From Phycisphaerales bacterium (lineage in GTDB: Bacteria > Planctomycetota > Phycisphaerae > Sedimentisphaerales > Anaerohalosphaeraceae): DNA of 6,553 bases. A program made the position numbers and the translations under genes. The notes under the pieces are model-generated. The model ran no database searches, had not been told where the DNA came from, and saw nothing but the letters and a program-made list of their open reading frames with translations. Below, piece after piece: positions 1 to 5,786 of the stretch. Location of the stretch: assembly GCA_011048645.1 (NCBI GenBank), contig DSDR01000202.1, positions 1-6,553 on the forward strand, given 5' to 3'. Every line of letters starts with the position of its first letter. Position 1 is the first letter of the stretch.

Positions 1-816
1 CGGCGCTGTTTTTGGTGCGCATCTTCATTATTTTTCACGACTGCTGTCATCATTCCTTTTTTGCCAACCGCCGGGCCAACATAATCCTCGGCACGTTTTG
101 CGGGTTTTTTGACATGTACGCCGTATGCGGACTGGCAATGGGCACATTCCCGCCACCACGCCAGCGCCGCGGACCTTGATAAGCGCGACGGATACGGGAG
201 CGTCTGGACGATGACGGTCAAGGAATACTGTGCTGCGCCGTTCTGGACGCGCCTTCGATATCGGCTGTACCGCAATCCGCTTGTCCTGTTCATCCCGGGG
301 CCGTTGATCATGTTTCTGCTGATCAACCGGTTTGCCAAGAAAGGCGCTGGCAGGCCGCAGCGCCGCAGCGTGCTGATCACAAATATTGCGGTGTTCGTAA
401 TGTTTGCCGTCGCCGTGTGGACACTGGGGCTGTCCGATACCGTCCGTATCGGATTGCCGATTATATTTTTCGCCGCGGCGATCGGTGTGTGGCTGTTTTA
501 TATCCAGCACCAGTTTGAGGGGGTGCGCTGGTTCCGGCATAACGAATGGACGGTCATGAAGTCTTCACTTTACGGCTGTTCCTACTATAAGCTGCCGAAT
601 GTGCTGCACTGGTTTACCGGCAATATCGGTCTGCATCACATCCATCATACGCGTACCGCAATCCCGAACTACAATCTCCAGCAGTGCTTCAACGAGACGC
701 CCCCGTTTCAGGAGATCAACGTGCTGACGATCCGCAGAAGCCTCAAGTCGCTTTGGCTCAATCTGTGGGACGAAGACCAGCAAAAACTGGTCAGCTTTCG
801 CTCAATCCGTCAGTGA
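1..816 (+). CDS. Membrane fatty acid desaturase (omega-6/delta-12 type), 5' end outside window, apparent frameshift
   Basis: Di-iron integral-membrane desaturase that inserts a double bond into acyl chains of membrane lipids. All three histidine boxes are visible: HDCCHH (nt 36-53, frame starting at base 3), HSRHH (145-159) and HHIHH (634-648), the last two in the frame starting at base 1. Between boxes 2 and 3 are hydrophobic segments encoded at about 283-324, 367-432 and 448-516, as expected for the family. The C-terminal run WFTGNIGLHHIHH followed by IPNYNLQ is typical of bacterial omega-6 desaturases. The frame changes at T6 (105-110): removing one T gives the continuous G-F-L-T-C-T-P-Y-A-D-W expected between boxes 1 and 2. 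About 270 residues are visible against a usual 340-350, so roughly 70-80 N-terminal residues lie upstream. The frameshift may be a homopolymer sequencing error or a real lesion. A TTG at 109 could be called as a start but would exclude box 1, so I reject it. The stop is TGA at 814-816, convergent with the HAD gene. Substrate and exact regiospecificity are not determined. Confidence 0.85.
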
Positions 817-878
817 AGACGAACAGGTGCGCCCCCTGGTGTTGCGTCCGCCGCGGCGTTTGTGTCAGTCTCGAATGG

Positions 879-939
879 CCGGTGATTGTTTGGTTGCCTC
901 ATTGCCCGACTACCCCTTTGTGAATATCCCAATCACCGG
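879..939. repeat. 10-bp inverted repeat across the end of the HAD gene
   Basis: CCGGTGATTG at 879-888 is matched by its exact complement CAATCACCGG at 930-939, with a 41-base spacer. The right arm is inside the last codons of the HAD hydrolase gene and the left arm is in the gap to the convergent desaturase. The loop is long and no T run follows on either strand, so this is not a standard intrinsic terminator. It could fold weakly at the convergent transcript ends, or be chance. The rest of the 82-base gap (817-898) shows nothing else I can name. Confidence 0.3.
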
Positions 940-1783
940 TGCGGAGAGCACTGTCCCGAATATAGTTCACCACCGCGTCGTCGTCGTTGGGGCCGATGAT
1001 TTGATCGGCGTGTTGTTTGACGATGGGTTCGGCGTTGGCCACGGCGACAGCGCAGCCGGCCAGTTGGAACATTTTGATGTCGTTGATGTGGTCGCCGAAG
1101 ACCGTCAGATGTTCGGACGAAAAGCCCTCCAGTTCCATCAACGTTCGCAATGCTTTGGATTTGCACGCTTTGCGGTCGTGGAGGGTCAGCCACCAGTGGC
1201 CGGTGTGGTAGGGGTTTTCAAACAGGAAATTTTCCATCATTTGCGGATACCGCTCAGCCAGCAGGCCCGCCAGTGCGGTCACATTTTCCCGCGATCCCAT
1301 CACTGCAAACGCGACGACCTTTTCCTTGAGTGCGTCGGTCAGTTTGCCAATCCGTCGCAATCGCCTGTCATTCTCCAGTTCGAGAATATCGTGATACCAC
1401 TGCATTTCCGGGTTAATCAGTTTTTCCCAGTACAAACAGTCCTCCTGTCCGTTATGCGTTACCACAAACGGCAGCAGTCCCTCGTCCAGGATATGCGCAT
1501 AAATCGTCGCCGCAAACGCCCCGTCCAGATGATTGATGACCAGATGGCGTCCTGTCGCATAGTCGGTCAGATACGCTCCATTGACCGCAATCACCGGCAG
1601 CCGCAGCGGCAAATCGCCCAGAATCGGCGTCATTTCCGCCCACGCCCGCGCACTGGCCACGGTAAACCGCACTCCGGCGGCCAGCAATTGACGCAGCGTT
1701 TTTTTGCTGTAGTCCGACAGCCGCCCCGCCGTCTGCAAGAGCGTTCCGTCCATATCCGACACAAATATTTCGCTCTTATTCAT
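899..1783 (-). CDS. HAD superfamily hydrolase, Cof type (subfamily IIB)
   Basis: Soluble phosphatase of the haloacid dehalogenase superfamily; members hydrolyse sugar phosphates and other small phosphate esters with Mg2+. All four motifs are present in 294 residues: motif I DMDGTLL (residues 10-16, nucleophile D10, acid D12), motif II VASAR (S44), motif III lysine in ACKSKAL (K208) and motif IV GDHIND (D231, D235). The stretch at about 80-200, between motifs II and III, fits the C2B cap of Cof-type enzymes, and length is normal for the group (about 270-300). The start is ATG at 1781-1783; only a weak A-rich, purine-rich stretch precedes it, with no strong Shine-Dalgarno sequence. The stop is TGA at 899-901. 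It sits 80 bases downstream of the disrupted ATPase in the same direction and converges with the desaturase, so context gives no substrate. Family assignment is firm; the substrate cannot be inferred. Confidence 0.92.
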   Translation of the reverse strand: MNKSEIFVSDMDGTLLQTAGRLSDYSKKTLRQLLAAGVRFTVASARAWAEMTPILGDLPLRLPVIAVNGAYLTDYATGRHLVINHLDGAFAATIYAHILDEGLLPFVVTHNGQEDCLYWEKLINPEMQWYHDILELENDRRLRRIGKLTDALKEKVVAFAVMGSRENVTALAGLLAERYPQMMENFLFENPYHTGHWWLTLHDRKACKSKALRTLMELEGFSSEHLTVFGDHINDIKMFQLAGCAVAVANAEPIVKQHADQIIGPNDDDAVVNYIRDSALRTGDWDIHKGVVGQ

Positions 1784-1822
1784 CTTAATTTTTCTTGTTT
1801 ACTTACCTTTCTTTGTAATTTA

Positions 1823-1835
1823 TTGTTGTCAACAA
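1823..1835. promoter_or_regulatory. Small dyad upstream of the HAD gene, operator-like
   Basis: TTGTTG-T-CAACAA is a perfect 6-bp inverted repeat around one central base, in the A/T-rich 80-base gap between the ATPase remnant and the HAD start, about 40 bases upstream of that start. On the - strand the dyad includes TTGACA, which resembles a sigma70 -35 element, but I find no convincing -10 at 16-18 bases. It could be a repressor or activator site; the evidence is symmetry and position only. Confidence 0.25.
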
Positions 1836-1863
1836 CTCAAAACGCTTGTAAGTTAAATCTGTA

Positions 1864-2698
1864 TCATGCCAAATCTTTGATAAACCACTCCAGATTGCAC
1901 GACACGACCTTTCCGTTGTCGATATTGTCTGTTGTACGGCTGATTAAAATCCGCCGCGAGGCGTCGATCAAATCGGCGGCTTTGTTGAGTTTTTGTATAG
2001 CCGATAAGTCAGGCGCGCTGGTCAGCTTAATCTCTATCGCCCATTTTTCTTTCCCGAAATCCAGGACAAGATCAATCTCATAGCCGTCATTGGTGCGAAG
2101 AAAATACGGCCAGAACGTCATATCTCTTAATTTCAGCGCATTGATCACCTGTTCGATGATAAACCCTTCCCAGCTAGCGCCGACCCACGGCGCCGACAGC
2201 AAGTTGTCTTCGTTCTGCACGTTCAGCAGCGAATGCAGCAGGCCGCTGTCGCGCCAGTACAACTTGGGGCTTTTGACCAGCCGCTTTTTCAGATTTGTAA
2301 AATACGGCTGAAGCTGACGAATCAAGAACGCCCCTTCCAGATACCCCAGATAGCTCTTGACTGTTTTATAGGAAATATCCAGACTCTTGCCCAACTGCGA
2401 GGCGTTCAGGGTTTGGCCGTGTACCGCGGCGATCCTTATCAATCGCTCCTCGCAGACGTTTGAACAAGTCCGGCCATTCCTGGGCCTCATCCAGAATGAC
2501 CAACTCGGACTGCGCCATCAGGCTATCCCACCGCAAATCAAGACTTACCTTGTCTGGGTCCTGCTCCAAATCAAAATAAATCCCACCCAGTAATTGCGCA
2601 AAAGTTGTTTTTCCGCACTGGCGGGGACCCGGAAGGGTAACGGCCGGAAATGCTTTAAGTCTATTAATTACAATACTTTGTATTTTTCTTGCCAACAT
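1864..2698 (-). pseudogene. Disrupted AAA_14 / DUF4143 ATPase, internal deletion and frame change
   Basis: Intact members are about 380-400 residues: an N-terminal P-loop ATPase, a winged-helix-like middle and a C-terminal DUF4143 part with a nuclease-like fold; their role is poorly known and they are often mobile or accessory. Here the first frame (ATG at 2696-2698) carries Walker A GPRQCGKTT (residues 24-32) and Walker B LVILDEAQ (66-73), and matches the family to GAIDKDR (84-90). It then loses the family pattern and stops near 2366. The second frame resumes it at AAVHGQTLNASQLGKSL, continues through KRLVKSPK and RDSGLL, and ends with EID/EIK residues resembling a PD-(D/E)XK core (stop at 1864-1866). 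The join falls at about 2429-2432. An estimated 110-130 family residues that normally lie between these parts are absent, so this is a frame-changing deletion, not a single-base slip. An ATG at 2490 could start a DUF4143-only protein of 208 residues, but it has no good ribosome binding site, and its first 20 residues are out-of-frame readings of ATPase codons. Very likely nonfunctional as an ATPase. Confidence 0.85.
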
Positions 2699-2731
2699 TT
2701 ATTACATTTTAGAAATGAACTTCTATTTTGC

Positions 2732-2765
2732 AAGACTTTTTTCAGGCTGTAATAAATCAAGTCTT
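2732..2765. repeat. Weak inverted repeat between ktrA and the ATPase remnant
   Basis: AAGACTT (2732-2738) and AAGTCTT (2759-2765) are exact complements separated by 20 bases, within the A/T-rich gap after the ktrA stop. The stem is A/T-rich and the loop long. It may contribute to transcript ending after ktrA but does not meet the usual pattern of a GC stem followed by a T run. No other structure or small gene is visible in 2699-2792. Confidence 0.2.
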
Positions 2766-2792
2766 TATTTCTGCGTCATCTGCGGTTTCGGG

Positions 2793-3473
2793 CTACTCCT
2801 GCGGCAGACGGGACAGGTCCACATCTGAGCCGGCGACCATTAAGATGTCTTCAGCATAGACGGGCGTCTCGGGCATCGGGACGTTGATGACGCGATCTTC
2901 ATTTTCTTTGACGTTGTCTTCGCTGCGTTTGATGGCCACGAGATTGACGTTGTATTTTTGCCGAAGCTGCAAGTCCATCACGGTTTTGTTATGAAATGAG
3001 GCCGGCGCCTTGACGCGGGCCAGGCTGTAGCCGGGGGCAAAGTCGATTTTTTCCTCGATGTGCGGGGCGATGAGGCGATAGGCCCAGCGTTGGGCGGTTT
3101 CGATTTCGGGGTAAATGACCTCGGTCGCGCCGACGGCGCTGAAGACCTGGCCGGCGGTCAGATTGGCCGCGCGCGCGTAAATCTGCGGCACGCCCATTTG
3201 TTTGAGGTTGACCACCGTCAAAATCGCCGACTCGAAAGCCCGGCCGCGTTCGCCCATGCCGACGATGGCCACATCGGCCTTATCCACGCCCTGTGCCCGC
3301 ATCGCTTCTTCGTCGGTGCTGTCCAGACGTACGGCATGGCTGACCTGGTCGCGGATGTCCTCGACGATGTCTCGATCTTTGTCAATCGCAATCACGTCCG
3401 CGCCGCTCATTGCCAGGGCAATCGCCAGTTTCTTGCCGAATCGGCCTAAGCCGATGACCACAAATCGCTTCAT
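2793..3473 (-). CDS. ktrA: KtrA-type potassium uptake regulatory subunit (RCK protein)
   Basis: Cytosolic gating subunit of a Ktr potassium uptake system; family members form an octameric ring that binds ATP/ADP or NAD(H) and controls the KtrB membrane subunit. The 226-residue length fits a single-RCK KtrA/KtrC protein, not the double-length TrkA (about 458). The RCK_N Rossmann fold starts at residue 1 with GLGRFG (8-13); an acidic residue follows strand 2 (AIDKD, D31), and LDSTDE (50-55) is typical of RCK_N. An RCK_C (TrkA_C) domain covers about 143-226, including the family-like segment PASFHNKTVMDLQLRQKY. The ATG at 3471-3473 is preceded by AAGGA (complement of 3481-3485) with a 7-base spacer, which supports this start. 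It lies 77 bases downstream of ktrB in the same direction, so co-transcription is likely. The stop is TAG at 2793-2795. No truncation or missing key residue is seen. Confidence 0.93.
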   Translation of the reverse strand: MKRFVVIGLGRFGKKLAIALAMSGADVIAIDKDRDIVEDIRDQVSHAVRLDSTDEEAMRAQGVDKADVAIVGMGERGRAFESAILTVVNLKQMGVPQIYARAANLTAGQVFSAVGATEVIYPEIETAQRWAYRLIAPHIEEKIDFAPGYSLARVKAPASFHNKTVMDLQLRQKYNVNLVAIKRSEDNVKENEDRVINVPMPETPVYAEDILMVAGSDVDLSRLPQE

Positions 3474-3497
3474 AAGCCTGTCCTTATTAAAATAGCC

Positions 3498-3512
3498 CGG
3501 CCCGCAGGGCCG
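3498..3512. repeat. GC-rich hairpin between ktrB and ktrA
   Basis: CGGCCC-GCA-GGGCCG is a perfect 6-bp GC-only stem with a 3-base loop. It lies between the ktrB stop and the ktrA ribosome binding site, flanked at 3520-3551 by an almost pure A/T tract with repeated TTTTGATTTTT and TTTTTAA units. On the operon (-) strand the A-rich tract comes before the hairpin and no T run follows, so it is unlikely to terminate ktrB transcripts. It may be an RNA processing or stability element setting the KtrB:KtrA ratio. On the + strand a T-rich tract follows after about 8 bases, but no + gene precedes it. Confidence 0.5.
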
Positions 3513-3550
3513 TCATTCATTTTGATTTTTTAATTTTTAATTTTGATTTT

Positions 3551-5335
3551 TCAACCGACCATCAGCGGCTCGGATGGATAATCATACCCGGCCGGTTTGA
3601 AGTTGAACATCAGCGCCGCCAGCAGGGTCAGCGGCCCGAGCCGTCCGATGAGCATGGTCATAATGATAATCCACTTTCCGGCGGTTGTCAAAGTCGGCGT
3701 CACGCCGGTCGAAAGTCCGACCGTGCCCATGGCCGAGGTGACCTCAAAGGCCAAATCCACCAGCGTCCAGTCGCTGTGGCGTTCAGTCAGGCACAATCCG
3801 AGCACAGCGGTCAGCAGCATCATCATAAACAGCACCGCCACGGCAATCGCACGTCCGACCACCACCAGCCGCACCGATCGTTTGAACAGTTCCACCTCCC
3901 GCCGTTTTCGCAGGGTGGCGTACACAGCCATGATAATCAGCGCAAAGGTCACGGTTTTGATGCCGCCGGCCGGTGAGCCGGGCGAGCCGCCGATGAACAT
4001 CAGCAGCATTAGCGTCAGTTTGGACGGTTCCGAGAGATGTTCAATCGGAACAGTGTTGAACCCGGCGGTACGTGCGGTAATCGACTGAAACAGCGCCGTC
4101 AGAAATCGTCCATCCGCCTGAGGGCGGGGCGAATAATGTTCCAACAGCATCAGCAGGGCCGTGCCGCCAATAATCAACGCGGCGGTGGTGGTCAAAACAA
4201 TTTTGCTTTGAAGCCCAAGCCGCTTGGAAATGCCCAACTGAAAGAATTCTTCCGGGCAACTGTGTCGGCGTACCAGCCGCCGAATGCGATCCACACAAAC
4301 GCTTGTGATGTTATACAAGACGCCGAAGCCCAATCCGCCGATGACAATCAGCGGGCAAAACACCAGATAGACTCCCCAGCTTCCGTGGAAATCCATCAGG
4401 CTGCGTTGATTCAGACTGAATCCGGCGTTGCAGAAGGCGCTGACGGCGTGAAAGATGCTGAAGAACCACTGTTGATCCGTGGTGGCGACTGTGCCGGGGA
4501 CTTGAGACCACATCGGATACATCAGCACCGCCCCGACGGCTTCAATCAGCAGCGTGCCGCCGAAGATAAACGCGATCATCGCACCGATGCGATTGAGCGT
4601 GGCGGCGCTGAGCAAGTCCTGCATGGCCACCGCTTCTTTGACGCTGAGCGCTTGTCCCAAAAGCAGCGCCAGCACGCCGCCGAAGATGACAATGCCCAGT
4701 CCGCCCAACTGAATCAGGACCAGGATGACGATTTGTCCCATTCGGGTGAAATCGCCGCCGGTATCCCGCACGATCAGTCCGGTGACGCAGGTGGCGCTGG
4801 TGGCGGTAAAAACGGCATCGGTCAAGCTCAGCGGTTCGGCGCGATCGGCCTGGGCTTTGGGCAGCATCAATAGTCCCGCCCCGGCCAAAATCAAAATCAC
4901 AAAAATACTGATCAGGGTACGGGTGGGATTCAGTCCTGAAGCGGCCAGAACCACCATACTCAGGCATACTTTGCTGATGACCTGCAGGACCAGATACGCA
5001 CTGACAGCGACCAGGATGGCCTCGCTACGATGGGCGATGGCAAACCAGCGTCCCGCGCCGACGGCCACCACGAAAAGGGTCAACAGCAACGGCGCCTCAA
5101 ACCAGTTGCTGCGAAGGAACTGCCGCTTGTCCTCTACATTAAAAAAACGCACCGCCTTTTCCCAGAGAAAAACAAAGAGCACCCCCATCTGGATGGTGTG
5201 CAGCAGCGTCTCCGAGAGAACGGGACGATCAAATCCGTAGAGCATCACAAAGGTCAAACCGACCGTCAAAACCGCCGCGATGGTGACGGCAATGACGATA
5301 GACTCCAGTATCGAATTTTTGTAGCGCAGCTTCAT
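3551..5335 (-). CDS. ktrB: KtrB/TrkH-type potassium channel subunit with N-terminal four-helix extension
   Basis: Integral membrane K+ (possibly Na+-coupled) translocating subunit of a Ktr system, partner of the adjacent KtrA. The SKT fold has four M1-P-M2 repeats, and all four filter loops with their glycine are present: TSATCVTGL (G186), SAFCNAGF (G305), TARTAGFN (G425) and TSAMGTVGL (G540). The family motif GGSPGSPAGGIKT lies at 449-461, and GRLGPLT with R565 at 564-570 in the last helix. At 594 residues it is about 150 longer than common KtrB. The excess is N-terminal: four predicted hydrophobic segments (about 11-34, 43-65, 80-101, 104-134) before the first core helix at about 139-158. 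The ATG at 5333-5335 has no clear Shine-Dalgarno sequence. An in-frame TAA lies 7 codons upstream with no ATG, GTG or TTG between, so this is the earliest start. It is first in the ktrB-ktrA operon. Large open frames on the opposite strand are shadows of this gene. Confidence 0.93.
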   Translation of the reverse strand: MKLRYKNSILESIVIAVTIAAVLTVGLTFVMLYGFDRPVLSETLLHTIQMGVLFVFLWEKAVRFFNVEDKRQFLRSNWFEAPLLLTLFVVAVGAGRWFAIAHRSEAILVAVSAYLVLQVISKVCLSMVVLAASGLNPTRTLISIFVILILAGAGLLMLPKAQADRAEPLSLTDAVFTATSATCVTGLIVRDTGGDFTRMGQIVILVLIQLGGLGIVIFGGVLALLLGQALSVKEAVAMQDLLSAATLNRIGAMIAFIFGGTLLIEAVGAVLMYPMWSQVPGTVATTDQQWFFSIFHAVSAFCNAGFSLNQRSLMDFHGSWGVYLVFCPLIVIGGLGFGVLYNITSVCVDRIRRLVRRHSCPEEFFQLGISKRLGLQSKIVLTTTAALIIGGTALLMLLEHYSPRPQADGRFLTALFQSITARTAGFNTVPIEHLSEPSKLTLMLLMFIGGSPGSPAGGIKTVTFALIIMAVYATLRKRREVELFKRSVRLVVVGRAIAVAVLFMMMLLTAVLGLCLTERHSDWTLVDLAFEVTSAMGTVGLSTGVTPTLTTAGKWIIIMTMLIGRLGPLTLLAALMFNFKPAGYDYPSEPLMVG

Positions 5336-5367
5336 AAAAAACGTGGCTATGTTTTACCGCCTTGTCC

Positions 5368-5390
5368 GTCTGAATTCCAGACCTTTTTTT
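5368..5390 (+). terminator. Short stem plus T7, possible + strand terminator or 5' UTR hairpin of ktrB
   Basis: GTCTG-AATTC-CAGAC (5368-5382) is followed on the + strand by C and seven T. The stem is only 5 bp and no + gene ends nearby, so a true terminator for a + transcript is doubtful. On the - strand the same stem would lie in the ktrB leader, about 33-47 bases before the start codon, preceded by A7. TTGTCCG occurs twice close by (5362-5368, 5394-5400). Confidence 0.2.
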
Positions 5391-5412
5391 GTGTTGTCCG
5401 AGGTTGCAACGC

Positions 5413-5441
5413 ATTCTATTAACTCAACCGAACCTCAGCAA
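5413..5441 (-). promoter_or_regulatory. Possible sigma70-type promoter for ktrB-ktrA
   Basis: Read on the - strand, TTGCTG (complement of 5436-5441), 17 bases, then TAGAAT (complement of 5413-5418). The -10 matches the consensus in 5 of 6 positions and the -35 in only 3. Spacing is ideal, and it would start a leader of about 70 bases before the ktrB ATG. This is pattern matching only. Confidence 0.3.
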
Positions 5442-5497
5442 GGCCGGTGATTCATACCGTCGCGCCTGTTACAAAGTGGTTGCGACCAGAAGAATAT

Positions 5498-5534
5498 TGT
5501 GGATAAGATGTGAATAAACTGAGGATTGTCCACA
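5498..5534. promoter_or_regulatory. DnaA box cluster
   Basis: Within 37 bases there are two perfect 9-mer DnaA boxes in the same orientation, TGTGGATAA (5498-5506) and TGTGAATAA (5509-5517), which are the complements of TTATCCACA and TTATTCACA. An inverted one-mismatch box, TTGTCCACA, follows at 5526-5534. The two perfect boxes start 11 bases apart, about one helical turn, so DnaA monomers would sit on the same face of the DNA. A perfect box is expected by chance on the order of once in tens of kilobases, so this pair is unlikely to be random. Confidence 0.6.
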
Positions 5535-5630
5535 CGAAGCGAAATTAAACGTCTGTTCCGAAAGAAACAAGATAGTTTCGAAATACAAAAAACGCTTGCT
5601 TAACCGTCGAAAACCGGATTTGTCTTTCTG

Positions 5631-5681
5631 TTAACCTCTTATTGACTATACTTTATGAACACGCCGTTAAAAAGAGGTTAA
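5631..5681. repeat. Perfect 10-bp inverted repeat beside the A/T-rich segment
   Basis: TTAACCTCTT (5631-5640) and AAGAGGTTAA (5672-5681) are exact complements with a 31-base spacer holding the near-consensus DnaA box TTATGAACA. The loop is too long and the arms too A/T-rich for a terminator. It could be two half-sites for a DNA-binding protein or a cruciform-forming element in an origin. Confidence 0.45.
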
Positions 5682-5786
5682 AATATATCTACTGGGAGTA
5701 ATTTTGTTAGGATTATTTAAGTCTTACATTTTATTCGTAAGGTAATGGGCTGGAATGTGGATTAGTGGTTGAAAACCCCTGATGCT

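Larger units (their letters stand above)
5336..5786. other. Gene-free region with DnaA boxes; candidate replication origin
   Basis: No credible gene on either strand across 451 bases between the ends of thiE and ktrB. It has two perfect DnaA boxes (consensus TTATNCACA) and three one-mismatch boxes: TTGTCCACA at 5526-5534, TTATGAACA at 5653-5661 and TGTGGATTA at 5756-5764. A clearly A/T-rich stretch at about 5665-5745 could serve as an unwinding element, and a 10-bp inverted repeat spans 5631-5681. Box cluster, A/T-rich DNA and lack of genes are what one expects of oriC. The flanking genes are not classic origin neighbours and dnaA or dnaN is not in view. It also must contain the ktrB promoter. 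Alternative: a promoter region regulated by DnaA. Confidence 0.45.

Noticed and set aside
109..816. Desaturase starting at TTG 109 as a complete gene
   Set aside because: This would omit the first histidine box, which is encoded intact just upstream in another frame; the protein could not be an active desaturase. Treated as a frameshifted partial gene.
1794..1854. CTTGTTTACTTAC and CTTGTAAGTT as a repeat pair around the HAD leader
   Set aside because: The two do not match over more than a few bases in either orientation; expected in A/T-rich DNA.
827..2083. Open frame of 418 codons on the + strand opposite the HAD gene and the ATPase remnant
   Set aside because: The product is rich in Q, R and H with no recognisable domain. 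It lies fully antisense to a HAD gene with all four motifs, and is a shadow of that coding sequence.
4037..4873. Open frame of 278 codons on the + strand opposite ktrB
   Set aside because: Low-complexity Q/A/G/D-rich translation, antisense to well-conserved filter loops of KtrB. Other + strand frames across ktrB and ktrA are rejected for the same reason.
5336..5500. Cyclic di-AMP (ydaO-type) or other riboswitch controlling ktrB
   Set aside because: Such riboswitches control ktr genes in Firmicutes, so I looked for their conserved segments in the ktrB leader and saw none. Only a short 5-bp stem is present.
5655..5681. Tiny open frame (MNTPLKRG) in the spacer upstream of ktrB
   Set aside because: Eight codons, no ribosome binding site and no downstream gene on that strand; nothing supports a leader peptide.
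5764..5786. Terminator directly after thiE
   Set aside because: GGTT-GAA-AACC gives only a 4-bp stem with no T run on the - strand.
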